Of a DNA stretch of 15,649 nucleotides, positions 1 to 7,024 are shown piece after piece. A program made the translations under genes and the position numbers. The notes under the pieces are model-generated. The model was not told where the DNA came from. It did not search any database and was given only the letters and a program-made list of their open reading frames with translations. This stretch comes from Candidatus Avelusimicrobium faecicola (GTDB taxonomy: Bacteria; Elusimicrobiota; Elusimicrobia; Elusimicrobiales; Elusimicrobiaceae): NCBI GenBank assembly GCA_900540405.1, contig UQFW01000036.1, positions 1-15,649 of the forward strand. Direction: 5' to 3'. Position 1 is the first letter of the stretch; each line of letters starts with the position of its first letter.

Positions 1-234
1 CGAAATGCGTATGCCGGTAAAACGGCCCGGGCCGCGGATAATGGCCACTTTGGCGGTGTGGGTTAAATCCGCCCCCGCCTTGGTTAAAAGCTGTTTTAAT
101 ACAGGGAATAACAGCCGCTCCTGCTTGACCCCTTTGCGGCGGGACGCATACTTTTTGCCGCCCCGCTCCACCACGGCCACCAACGGGGAAGACGACGTAT
201 CCAACCCAATAATTACATCTTTGATACCCGGCAT
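1..234 (-). CDS. tsaB: TsaB (YeaZ) N-terminal part, truncated by window edge
   Basis: TsaB is the ASKHA-fold partner of TsaD in the complex that makes threonylcarbamoyl-adenosine (t6A) at position 37 of tRNAs reading ANN codons. Only the first 78 codons are present; the frame is still open at base 1. Visible are the N-terminal strand with the LDTSSSPL phosphate-loop motif (residues 11-18) and GPGRFTG at 68-74, which corresponds to the family motif GPGSFTG with Arg in place of Ser. The ATG at 234-232 is preceded by a strong GGAGG site. The start lies inside the 3' end of tsaE (22-base overlap), so the two are very probably translationally coupled, and both act in the same t6A pathway. The identification rests on these motifs and on the tsaE neighbour. 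Confidence 0.88.
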   Translation of the reverse strand, partial: MPGIKDVIIGLDTSSSPLVAVVERGGKKYASRRKGVKQERLLFPVLKQLLTKAGADLTHTAKVAIIRGPGRFTGIRIS

Positions 235-689
235 AATTCCTCCAGTAAATGTTCGCTGACGCGGCCAAACGCGGAGAGTTTAATTTCCCGCTCATCCCCG
301 CCGCGCAGTATAAAATCCATTTCCAGCCTGTCGGCCGGCAGCATTTGGGCAATGGGGTCCGGCCATTCGGCCAAAATAATGGCGCGTTCGTCTTCCAGCA
401 TTTCTTCAAAACCCAAATTAAAAACTTCGCCCTCGCTCAAGCGGAACAAATCTATATGAAACAATTTAACGTGTTTGTTTTTGTATTCTTTCATCAGGCT
501 GAAACTGGCGCTGACCGGGGAGCTTTTAAGCCCCAACGCCGCCGCCACGCCTTTTACAAACACCGTTTTGCCCGCGCCAATCGGCCCGCGCAAAAAAATA
601 ATTTCCCCCCCTTTTAATACTTGGGCAAACCGCCCGGCTAAGGCCGTGGTTTGCGCGCGGGAGCAGGTTAGTAGAGTTGCTGTTTTCAT
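213..689 (-). CDS. tsaE: tRNA threonylcarbamoyladenosine biosynthesis ATPase TsaE
   Basis: TsaE is the small cytoplasmic P-loop ATPase that drives turnover of the TsaB-TsaD t6A synthase. The 158-residue product has the normal family length. It shows a Walker A motif GPIGAGKT (35-42), the segment SASFSLMKEY (60-69, family SPTFxLxxxY), HIDLFRL (78-84) with the conserved Asp80, and AEWPD with Glu108. I chose the ATG at 689-687 over a GTG at 710: the ATG overlaps the stop of the upstream gene as TAATG, which points to translational coupling, and no clear Shine-Dalgarno sequence precedes either start. The stop overlaps tsaB by 22 bases. Function is secure from motif content and gene order. Confidence 0.93.
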   Translation of the reverse strand: MKTATLLTCSRAQTTALAGRFAQVLKGGEIIFLRGPIGAGKTVFVKGVAAALGLKSSPVSASFSLMKEYKNKHVKLFHIDLFRLSEGEVFNLGFEEMLEDERAIILAEWPDPIAQMLPADRLEMDFILRGGDEREIKLSAFGRVSEHLLEELCRVSKM

Positions 690-1153
690 TAACGCACCGT
701 TTTGATACACACCACGCGGCCGTTTATTTCCACGCGGTCTTGGTTGCCGGGGTCCGGCGTTTCTTTTCCGTCCACGGCAAACACATATTTATAATCTCCG
801 CCCGTAAGCGCTACGGACGTTTCAAAATACCCTTTGCGGTATTTGGTTAAAGTGATGGGGTCTTTGCCCCAACGGTTAAAATCCGCCAACAGCTCCACTT
901 TTTGCGCTTGGGGAGCCGTAATAAAAAACCGGCGGTATTTTACTTCCGTATTAAAATTATTTTTGGGCGGGCGGGTTTGCGCCAGCACGTCCTCTTTTTT
1001 AACGGGAGCCACCTGCGCGGCGCTTTCCAACGTGTTGCGGGTATAAGTATAAAAATCTTCCGCTTCCACAAAAAACCAGAATAGCGCCAGCGCCATTAAA
1101 ATCAAAAAAACGGCAAATAAAACACCGGGTTTTTTGATTTCAATTTTCTTCAT
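689..1153 (-). CDS. Membrane-anchored CBM48 (AMPK-type glycogen-binding) domain protein
   Basis: The 154-residue product has a basic N-terminus, one hydrophobic helix (about 10-29) and no clear cleavage site, so it is probably anchored with its body outside the cytoplasm. Residues about 76-140 resemble the CBM48/AMPK glycogen-binding fold: KVELLADFNRWGKD (85-98) matches the GxFNxW signature, and GDYKYVFAVDG followed by PDP matches the terminal strands. The family binds alpha-glucans as a module of branching enzymes, isoamylases and AMPK subunits; here it stands alone without a catalytic domain. The gene overlaps the upstream radical SAM gene by 14 bases and tsaE by one base (TAATG), so it is in the middle of an operon. 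Glycan binding is inferred from the fold; the reason for linkage with tRNA-modification genes is unknown. Confidence 0.75.
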   Translation of the reverse strand: MKKIEIKKPGVLFAVFLILMALALFWFFVEAEDFYTYTRNTLESAAQVAPVKKEDVLAQTRPPKNNFNTEVKYRRFFITAPQAQKVELLADFNRWGKDPITLTKYRKGYFETSVALTGGDYKYVFAVDGKETPDPGNQDRVEINGRVVCIKTVR

Positions 1154-1793
1154 CTAAAAAGCTCCTTAAATAAAACTCCGCGCCCAAACTTTCCGCCAAC
1201 GCCTTTACGGCCGGGGCATCGGCGCCGGTTTTATCCACACAACTGGCCACCACTTTATCAAACCCGGCCTGGCTGCAACGCAAAATAAACTCTTTCACGC
1301 CGGAAAAGCCGTCCTCATACCCGGGGGCCGGGCGCACAATTTTGCGCCAGGTGGCTTCGTCCTGCGCGTTTAGGCTTACATAAATTTTATCAATAACTCC
1401 TTTTAACAGCGGCACAATATTTTGATTATTTATCATATTGCCCAAACCGTTCGTGTTCAGGCGGATTTTGAACGGCGCAAACAACGCCTGCGCCTGCCAC
1501 CCTTTTAAGGTTTTGGCAATCAGCAAAAGTTCATTCAGGCGCATGGTAGGCTCCCCATAGCCGCAAAAAACCACTTCCTGCACGGGGGCGGCTTTCATTT
1601 CCTGCTCCAGCACCTCCAGCACTTGGCGGGCGGTGGGCTCTTGCCCGTTCAAATTAAGGTTGTAGCCGTTAAATTGCATATTCCACTTGGTTTTAATGCA
1701 AAAAGCGCACAAATTGGGGCAACGGTTGGTAAGGTTGATGTATAAAGCATCTTTGAACCGATAGACGGTTTTGGGGGCTTCAAATTGTTTCAC
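1140..1793 (-). CDS. Radical SAM protein, TatD-linked type
   Basis: A 217-residue protein beginning LYINLTNRCPNLCAFCIK, with the CxxxCxxC cluster motif at Cys25, Cys29 and Cys32 that binds the [4Fe-4S] cluster and S-adenosylmethionine. CGYGEPT (77-83) is the GGE-type SAM-binding segment, and RLNTNGLGN is the third strand motif. The short core without an extra Fe-S domain and the first motif resemble the TatD-associated radical SAM family, whose substrate is not known to me. The start is a GTG at 1793-1791 with AGAGAGG eight bases upstream. That ribosome-binding site lies only a few bases after the CCA end of tRNA-Ser, so the mRNA probably comes from processing of a tRNA-mRNA transcript. The stop overlaps the next gene by 14 bases. 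Radical SAM assignment is firm; the subfamily is a recollection of the motif. Confidence 0.85.
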   Translation of the reverse strand: MKQFEAPKTVYRFKDALYINLTNRCPNLCAFCIKTKWNMQFNGYNLNLNGQEPTARQVLEVLEQEMKAAPVQEVVFCGYGEPTMRLNELLLIAKTLKGWQAQALFAPFKIRLNTNGLGNMINNQNIVPLLKGVIDKIYVSLNAQDEATWRKIVRPAPGYEDGFSGVKEFILRCSQAGFDKVVASCVDKTGADAPAVKALAESLGAEFYLRSFLDEEN

Positions 1794-1813
1794 TGGGGGT
1801 ACCTCTCTACCAA

Positions 1814-1903
1814 TGGCGGAAGGGGAGGGATTCGAACCCTCGGTAAGGAAGACCCTACATCAGTTTTCAAGACTGACGCCTTAAACCACTCGGCCACCCT
1901 TCC
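1814..1903 (-). tRNA. tRNA-Ser (anticodon UGA), CCA encoded
   Basis: Read on the minus strand, the acceptor stem GGAAGGG pairs with CCCTTCC, followed by discriminator G and an encoded CCA (1816-1814). The anticodon stem TCAGT/ACTGA closes a seven-base loop with TGA at 1869-1867. The long variable arm is the class II shape expected of serine tRNA, and the T-loop GTTCGAATC is standard. The radical SAM start codon lies 20 bases downstream on the same strand without a visible terminator. Confidence 0.97.
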
Positions 1904-1913
1904 CAAACCATTT

Positions 1914-1919
1914 ATTATA
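1914..1919 (-). promoter_or_regulatory. -10 box of the tRNA-Ser promoter
   Basis: A perfect TATAAT lies 10 bases upstream of the mature 5' end of tRNA-Ser. No good -35 box is visible at 16-18 bases. The 82-base gap to the divergent hydrolase gene must hold both promoters. This promoter probably also serves the radical SAM - CBM48 - tsaE - tsaB genes, because nothing between tRNA and mRNA looks like a terminator or a second promoter. Confidence 0.6.
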
Positions 1920-1950
1920 TTTTATTAATTTTTGGGCCCTTGCGCGCGTT

Positions 1951-1979
1951 TTACCGGATAAAAGTTAAATTTATACAAT
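1951..1979 (+). promoter_or_regulatory. Promoter of the MBL-fold gene (leaderless)
   Basis: TACAAT at 1974-1979 is a good -10 box, with a weak -35 (TTACCG, 1951-1956) at 17 bases. The -10 ends six bases before the ATG at 1986, so transcription would begin on or next to the start codon. No Shine-Dalgarno sequence is present. Confidence 0.5.
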
Positions 1980-1985
1980 ATATAT

Positions 1986-2789
1986 ATGCCTACAAATTTA
2001 ATTCTATTGGGAACCGGCAACGCACTGGTGACCCGCTATTACAATACTTGCTTTGCTTTGCAAAACAACAACGAATACTTTTTGACGGACGCCGGCGGCG
2101 GAAACGGTATTCTGGCCCAGTTGGAAAAAGCCCATATTGCTATGGAAAACATCCGCGCCCTGTTCCTTACCCACGGGCATACGGACCATATTTTAGGCGT
2201 TATTTGGGTGATTCGCTTGGCGGCATCCCTGTTTGTGCGGGGCAAGCACCCCGGGCTGACGATTTACTGCCATGACGAATGTGCAGAAAAACTGCGCGCG
2301 TTCTGCCGCATGACACTCACCGCCAAACTGCAAGCCGTACTGGATAACGGCGTGCGTTTTGCCGTGCTTAAAAACGGGGATTCTTTCCAAGCGGCGGGCT
2401 TTAACTGCACCGCTTTTGATATTTATTCCACCAAAACCAAACAATTCGGCTACCGCGCCACCCTGCCGGACGGCCAAACGCTTGTTTGTTTGGGGGACGA
2501 ACCTTATAACCCGCTCTGCCGGCAATACGCGCAAAATGCGGATTGGCTGATGAGCGAGGCGTTTTGCCTGTATGGGGAGTGCGAGCAGTTCAAACCTTAT
2601 GAAAAGCACCACAGCACCGCGTTGGATGCGGCCCGCACGGCCCAGCAATTAAACGCCAAACACTTAATTTTGTACCACACGCAAGACAATCACCCGGCGC
2701 AACGCAAAGCCTTATACACCGCCGAGGCGCGGCAGGCGTTTTCCGGCCCGGTGTATGTGCCGGAAGACTTGGAAACTATCACGCTGTAA
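1986..2789 (+). CDS. RNase Z-like MBL-fold metallo-hydrolase
   Basis: A 267-residue cytoplasmic protein of the metallo-beta-lactamase fold. THGHTDH (62-68) is the HxHxDH di-zinc motif. LGDEPYN with Asp171, the run KHHST (207-211) and LILYHTQDN with His231 follow the order of the C-terminal half of RNase Z (GDT ... E ... HST ... LxLxH). The protein is shorter than typical RNase Z (about 300 residues). The histidine normally found in the HxxPxxGYR motif is not seen; the matching stretch reads IYSTKTKQFGYR (146-157). It may be a phosphodiesterase or nuclease of the RNase Z/ElaC superfamily rather than true tRNA 3' processing enzyme. It is divergent from tRNA-Ser, has no ribosome-binding site and is probably read from a leaderless mRNA. 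Confidence 0.82.
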   Translation: MPTNLILLGTGNALVTRYYNTCFALQNNNEYFLTDAGGGNGILAQLEKAHIAMENIRALFLTHGHTDHILGVIWVIRLAASLFVRGKHPGLTIYCHDECAEKLRAFCRMTLTAKLQAVLDNGVRFAVLKNGDSFQAAGFNCTAFDIYSTKTKQFGYRATLPDGQTLVCLGDEPYNPLCRQYAQNADWLMSEAFCLYGECEQFKPYEKHHSTALDAARTAQQLNAKHLILYHTQDNHPAQRKALYTAEARQAFSGPVYVPEDLETITL

Positions 2790-2792
2790 AGC

Positions 2793-2822
2793 AAAAACTC
2801 CCCTAGATTAGGCTTGGGGAGT
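2793..2822 (-). terminator. Intrinsic terminator of the DUF362-like gene
   Basis: Stem ACTCCCC (2797-2803) pairs with GGGGAGT (2816-2822). Read on the minus strand the hairpin is followed by TTTTT (2797-2793), which fits termination of the minus-strand gene ending at 2840. The plus-strand gene stops at 2789 just before it and may use the same stem, though only A-rich sequence follows in that direction. Confidence 0.8.
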
Positions 2823-2839
2823 GTGTAAATAAAGGAAGT

Positions 2840-3982
2840 TTATTTTTCCAAGGGAACAATTTTGTAAGAATCATTGTTCCGTTGTTGCCTCATCTGGGTG
2901 GTTTTAGCAAGCCGTTTATACCGGTTAGAATTTGGATATTTATCATGTATAGCTTCAGGAATGCGGTTTTCTATTAGAACTTGCAAGAGTTGGGCACCCG
3001 CAAGTTCATAGTTTGTTGTTTCTGTGGTTGGTTTCTCCCATTTTACCGTAGGATTTATTTGATGAACCAACTCAAAAGCCGCTTTTTGTGCCGCAATAAA
3101 ACTACCGGAACCAATCATCCCAAGGTTATGCTTTTGTCCGGCCGTGTCTTCAATATCCGTCAAAACCGTAATAAAAAGCGTTTGCTTATTGGGGTTGGCA
3201 ATACGGCGTGCCCAAAAATCTGCCAACGGAAGTATGTGATGCCCCTTGTCCGGCCGCGCAGACGCAATATTTACAGGCATATTGCCCGCTAACATATTTT
3301 CAACAGCACCGCCCGAATGTGCCTTGAATTTGGATAGCACTACCACTACCTCTTTATTCATAAGATTTTGTTTGTACTGCTTAAGGCTCTTTAATGCCAA
3401 ACGGCAAACGGCGGACGGGTACCACGGTTGAGATTGGCATTGTTTATCCGGCATATTCTCCCGCCAATCTTCGTCATAACACAAGCACGGCCAAAAACGA
3501 AAATTATGCCAATGTGCAACCGGAGAATTTTTATCCGTATTTGCACGGTAGTGCAAATTAGAGTCCACCCCCAACACTTGAGCCAAACTTCGGGGGATAT
3601 CCGGCAAAAGGGCATTAGAAGACTCTTTATCATACACGAGGATACTTTCATCCCCATTGATTAAAAAAGAATCGGCAGCATATTCATGGATATAAGGCTT
3701 GCCCGCCAACGCGGGAGCCAGCTTGCGATACAGCTTTTTAAGCCCTTTTGGTGAAATATCTTTAGTAAGATAAACGGAAGTCTTCGGTAAAATTAAATTC
3801 TCTTGCGTATTTCCTGCCCAAAGAGGCGGCATCATTAAAAGCATACCAACCAATACCGGCAATACGGTTTTAGTCATAGAAACCCTTGTCATATCTACGG
3901 CTTTTCTTACACATTCTTTAGCCACAATACTGGTGGAAAAATAGCTCTCTGCTCCTGTGTTCAATTTATCATTGTATTTCAT
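2840..3982 (-). CDS. Exported, divergent DUF362-like protein
   Basis: The 380-residue product has a hydrophobic export segment at about 39-56 ending PPLWAG. After it, SVYLTKDISPKGLKKLYRKL (69-88) resembles the opening of exported DUF362 proteins (KVYxTxDISPExLxKxYxxL). Two further blocks follow DUF362 order: VVVLSKFKAHSGGAVENM (213-230; family VLSHFKGHxxxGFGGAxKN) and ITVLTDIEDTAGQKHNLGMI (271-290; family INVLxNxxxxCxCxGxxxxxxxDIGI). The family cysteine-rich and STGEPG segments are missing or replaced; only Cys166, Cys168, Cys182 and Cys193 remain nearby. DUF362 is thought to be iron-sulfur related; function here is unknown. The ATG at 3982 has AGGAAGGG four bases upstream. An internal ATG at 3877 with AAGGG would give a classical signal peptide and 345 residues. 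A sampled 60-base line is 43% GC against 67% in malQ, suggesting transfer or relaxed selection. Confidence 0.6.
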   Translation of the reverse strand: MKYNDKLNTGAESYFSTSIVAKECVRKAVDMTRVSMTKTVLPVLVGMLLMMPPLWAGNTQENLILPKTSVYLTKDISPKGLKKLYRKLAPALAGKPYIHEYAADSFLINGDESILVYDKESSNALLPDIPRSLAQVLGVDSNLHYRANTDKNSPVAHWHNFRFWPCLCYDEDWRENMPDKQCQSQPWYPSAVCRLALKSLKQYKQNLMNKEVVVVLSKFKAHSGGAVENMLAGNMPVNIASARPDKGHHILPLADFWARRIANPNKQTLFITVLTDIEDTAGQKHNLGMIGSGSFIAAQKAAFELVHQINPTVKWEKPTTETTNYELAGAQLLQVLIENRIPEAIHDKYPNSNRYKRLAKTTQMRQQRNNDSYKIVPLEK

Positions 3983-4001
3983 AGCACCCTTCCTGATTCG
4001 A

Positions 4002-4030
4002 ATTTTAATTTCTTAACAGTCCGGCGTAAA
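4002..4030 (-). promoter_or_regulatory. Promoter of the DUF362-like gene
   Basis: TTTACG (4030-4025), a 17-base spacer and TAAAAT (4007-4002). Transcription would start near 3995, putting the AGGAAGGG ribosome-binding site at the very 5' end of a leader of about 13 bases, which favours the 3982 start codon. A weak hairpin (AATTGG 4051-4056 with CCAATT 4067-4072) at the end of the preceding gene may terminate the ridA operon. Confidence 0.5.
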
Positions 4031-4070
4031 AACTTCTTTTACTCCCATAAAATTGGTCAGGCTTTCCCAA

Positions 4071-5006
4071 TTATTTACTGCCGAATTTATCCAAAATAAC
4101 GTGCAAGGCGGTTTTATTGGCCAGTTCCGTTTGCGGGCCGACGACGGCATCTTCCAAACGGCAGTTGGTCAGCTTGGCCCCGTACGCCACGGACACATAG
4201 GGCCCCAACGTGCAACCGCTTACCTGCGCGGAAGGGTCAATCCAACACGGCGGGATAATCCGGTTATTCAGCTCCGCCTGTTCCGGCACGGCGGCATGGC
4301 GCGTGAGGAGCATTTGGTTGGTTTTCAGCAAAATTTCCACCGTGCCGCAATCTAACCAATCGTTCATCGGCACCGGGGCAATAGAAACGCCTTTTTGGAG
4401 CAGTACGGAAAGGGCATCCGTCAGTTGGATTTCGTTTTTTACCGTTTTGCCGGAAGCAATAACTTCCGCCAACGCCTCAAAAAGCTGTTTGGAATCCAAA
4501 AAAGAATACGCCCCAATCAGCGCCCAATGGGACGGCGGATTATCCGGCTTTTCCACAAACCCGGTAATGCGGCCTTTTTCTATTTTAGCCACCCCAAAAC
4601 GGCGCGGGTCGTCCACCTTTTTAAGCCCCACCGCGTTTTGCCCGCCAAACACCATGGGGCGCAAATCTCCATCCACAATCGTATCGCCCAGCAGGATAAA
4701 GCACGGGCCGGACACCACATCTTTAGCCAAATACACCGCGTGGCCCAAACCGCGCGGCTCCGGCTGTTCCACAAACACGGCATCCAACTGCGGGTAGCGC
4801 TGGCGGACAAACTCCACAATGGCTTCTTTGCAGTGCCCTACAATCAAAACTACGCGCCGGATTCCCAGCTCTTTCACTTGGTCCAAAATATGGCCCAAAA
4901 TGGGTTTCCCCGCCACGCAAAGCATGGTTTTGGGGATATTGCGGGTAAAAGGCATTAAGCGCACTCCTTTACCTGCGGCGGGAATAATGGCGGTAAATGA
5001 TTGCAT
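4071..5006 (-). CDS. Sugar-1-phosphate nucleotidyltransferase with left-handed beta-helix tail
   Basis: A 311-residue cytoplasmic enzyme expected to join a nucleoside triphosphate and a sugar 1-phosphate into an NDP-sugar plus pyrophosphate. The nucleotide-binding signature is AAGKGVRLMPFTRNIPKTML (10-29), followed by LLGDT with the metal-binding Asp108, VEKP (151-154) and WLDCGT (217-222). Residues about 250-300 carry hexapeptide-like repeats (IDPSAQVSGCTLGPYVSVAY), as in the long RmlA/GlmU-like forms, and the protein lacks an acetyltransferase core. The exact sugar (glucose, or another hexose) and base (dTTP or UTP) cannot be read from sequence. AAGGAGAG precedes the ATG. It is the last gene of the ridA-malQ operon, ten bases after malQ, which makes glucose 1-phosphate a plausible substrate. 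Confidence 0.85.
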   Translation of the reverse strand: MQSFTAIIPAAGKGVRLMPFTRNIPKTMLCVAGKPILGHILDQVKELGIRRVVLIVGHCKEAIVEFVRQRYPQLDAVFVEQPEPRGLGHAVYLAKDVVSGPCFILLGDTIVDGDLRPMVFGGQNAVGLKKVDDPRRFGVAKIEKGRITGFVEKPDNPPSHWALIGAYSFLDSKQLFEALAEVIASGKTVKNEIQLTDALSVLLQKGVSIAPVPMNDWLDCGTVEILLKTNQMLLTRHAAVPEQAELNNRIIPPCWIDPSAQVSGCTLGPYVSVAYGAKLTNCRLEDAVVGPQTELANKTALHVILDKFGSK

Positions 5007-5016
5007 TTATCTCTCC

Positions 5017-6597
5017 TTACCGGGCAGAACGGCCGGTTTGTTTTAATAAATTTTGGTAGTTTTCCAACTGGGGTTTATAGCGGGCCCACGCGTCCTGCGG
5101 GGTGACGTCGGAACGGTACGTCCAGTTGGTGTCGTCCACAATCCCGGGCACGTTTACGCGCTCCAAAGTGCCGGTAATATCCTGCCAGGAAAACAGCGTC
5201 AAGGCGGAGCCGGACCCCAACACCCGCGCCAAAATGGCTTTTTGGGTGTCTAACGTAAACGGCACGTTGCCGTCCGTTTTTTGGGCGGAAATCATTTCCC
5301 ACATATTGGCGCGTTCCTGCGGGGGCAGAGCTTCCCACCAACCGCGCAGGGTTTGCGTGTCGTGCGTGGACGTGGTGGCTAAAGAAACCGCCGGATAACT
5401 GCGCGGTTCGCGGTAATAGCCGTTGTCTTCGCGCTCCCAACACAATACTTTATAACCGGGGATACGCAAGTCTACCAACATCCGCCGTACATAATTGGGA
5501 ATAACGCCCAAATCTTCCCCCACCGGCAGACGGCCGCCGCACACGTCCAACACCATGCGTAAAAAGTGATACCCGCGGTCTATTTGGTTCTGCTCGCCCT
5601 GCACATCAAAAGCGCCTTGCTCGTCCCCGGGGGCAAAAACGTAAGTGCGGTAAAAACCCACCAAATGGTCCAGGCGGAACATATCATACAGTTCCACCGC
5701 GCGGCGGATTTTGCGTTTCCACAGGTCTAACCCGTGCGCGTGCTGATACGGCCAGTCATACGCCGGCAGGCCCCAGCGTTGCCCGCCTTTGGAAAATTGG
5801 TCTGCCGGAGCGCCGATTTCGTATTCCACCCGGTAATTTTGGCGTTCGGCCCACACTTCGGCGCTGTCTAAATTGGTGCCGAAAGGAATATCCCCAAACA
5901 GGTAAACGCCCTTTTCCTGTGCGAACGCTTTGGCGCGGCGGAGCTGTTGGTCCAGCACCCATTGAACATACGCAAAAAAGCGCACATATTCGCGGTATTG
6001 GCTTTCAAAAGCGTTTACGGCCGACGGAACGGCATTTTTCAGCTCCTCGGGCCAGGCCGTCCAACTCTGCCATTTATAAAATTCTTTCAGCGCGCGGAAC
6101 AAACTGTACGGGCGGAGCCAACTGTTATTGGCGGCGCAGTACGCACTAAACGCGCGCGCACGCGGAGTATCGGCCGCTTGTTCCTGCTCCAAAAAATGTT
6201 GGTATCCCAGCCACAACGCTTTTAATTTGGCTTGTTTTACCGGGCGGATAGGCGCTTTGGAAGAATTTTTCCATTGGGCCAAATCCGCCTGTAAAGTTTT
6301 AAGATATTCCTGCGCGGCGGGGCTGGCGGAAATATCTTCCACGCGCTCTATGCAAACGTACACCGGGTCCAGCGCAAAGGCCGTCATGGCGGAATAAGGG
6401 CAGGTTTCGTTCGGGGCGGTTTCCTGCAAGGGGAGAATTTGCACAAACTTGGCCCCCAAAGAGCCTAAAAAGTCCGTCCATTCTTCCAGGCTGGCAAAAT
6501 CGCCCACGCCCCAATCCGTATTCGTTTTCATGGCCGAAAGCGGCAACAACACCCCGTTAGAGCGGGCAGAAAGCAGTTCGTCTTGTATCGTTTGCAT
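5017..6597 (-). CDS. malQ: 4-alpha-glucanotransferase (amylomaltase, GH77)
   Basis: The 526-residue product is a complete GH77 enzyme, which transfers alpha-1,4-glucan segments between maltodextrins in the cytoplasm. The N-terminus LPLSAMKTNTDWGVGDFASLEEW is the family opening. The catalytic residues are in place: nucleophile Asp310 in FRLDHLVGF, acid/base Glu361 in VGEDLG, and the stabilising Asp413 in STHDTQTLRGWW, spaced as in the Thermus enzyme. DIPFGTNLDSAEVWAE is also typical. There is no extra N-terminal starch-binding region. The ATG is 14 bases after the ridA stop, with only a weak upstream GGGGCC element, so translation may depend on coupling. With the following nucleotidyltransferase it points to glycogen or maltodextrin metabolism. 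Confidence 0.96.
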   Translation of the reverse strand: MQTIQDELLSARSNGVLLPLSAMKTNTDWGVGDFASLEEWTDFLGSLGAKFVQILPLQETAPNETCPYSAMTAFALDPVYVCIERVEDISASPAAQEYLKTLQADLAQWKNSSKAPIRPVKQAKLKALWLGYQHFLEQEQAADTPRARAFSAYCAANNSWLRPYSLFRALKEFYKWQSWTAWPEELKNAVPSAVNAFESQYREYVRFFAYVQWVLDQQLRRAKAFAQEKGVYLFGDIPFGTNLDSAEVWAERQNYRVEYEIGAPADQFSKGGQRWGLPAYDWPYQHAHGLDLWKRKIRRAVELYDMFRLDHLVGFYRTYVFAPGDEQGAFDVQGEQNQIDRGYHFLRMVLDVCGGRLPVGEDLGVIPNYVRRMLVDLRIPGYKVLCWEREDNGYYREPRSYPAVSLATTSTHDTQTLRGWWEALPPQERANMWEMISAQKTDGNVPFTLDTQKAILARVLGSGSALTLFSWQDITGTLERVNVPGIVDDTNWTYRSDVTPQDAWARYKPQLENYQNLLKQTGRSAR

Positions 6598-6611
6598 GGC
6601 AGGCCCCGGAG

Positions 6612-6989
6612 TTATTTTTTGGCAATCGCTTCAATTTCCACCGCGCTGCCTTTGGGCAAAGCCACTACCTGAAACGTGCTGCGGGCGGGCGGGTTTTCCT
6701 TAAAAAAAGAAGCGTAAACTTCGTTCATTTCGGCAAATTGGGTTAAATCCGTTAAAAAAACGGTGGTTTTTACTACTTGGCTTAAATTGGAGCCGGCTTC
6801 TTTAAGGATATTTTCCAAATTTTTCAAAATCAGTTCCGTTTGCACACGCACGGAGCCGTTGTAAATTTCGCCCGTGACGGGGTCAATAGGCAACACACCG
6901 GAAGTAAAAATAAAGCCGGAGTCTTCTATCGCTTGCGAATACGGCCCGATGGCTTTGGGGGAATTAGAAGAATTAATTACTTTTTTCAT
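6612..6989 (-). CDS. ridA: RidA family reactive enamine/imine deaminase
   Basis: A 125-residue RidA (YjgF/YER057c/UK114) protein, the normal length. The family hydrolyses reactive 2-aminoacrylate-type enamines and imines formed by PLP enzymes, as a cytoplasmic trimer. Motifs: AIGPYSQAI (13-21), SGVLPIDPVTGE, and PPARSTFQVVALPKGSAVEIEAIA (100-123), which contains the imine-binding Arg103 and the family VEIEAIA ending. The open frame extends upstream to 7085, but the ATG at 6989 was chosen because it begins the conserved domain and has AGAGAGG about 11 bases upstream, downstream of a clear promoter. It is the first gene of a three-gene operon with malQ and the nucleotidyltransferase; there is no obvious metabolic link between RidA and glucan metabolism. 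Confidence 0.95.
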   Translation of the reverse strand: MKKVINSSNSPKAIGPYSQAIEDSGFIFTSGVLPIDPVTGEIYNGSVRVQTELILKNLENILKEAGSNLSQVVKTTVFLTDLTQFAEMNEVYASFFKENPPARSTFQVVALPKGSAVEIEAIAKK

Positions 6990-7024
6990 AAAAATAAAAC
7001 CTCTCTTATAAATAAATGCGGGCA

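Noticed and set aside
690..710. An upstream GTG start extending tsaE by seven codons
   Set aside because: The ATG at 689 overlaps the stop of the preceding gene as TAATG, and the family begins close to that methionine.
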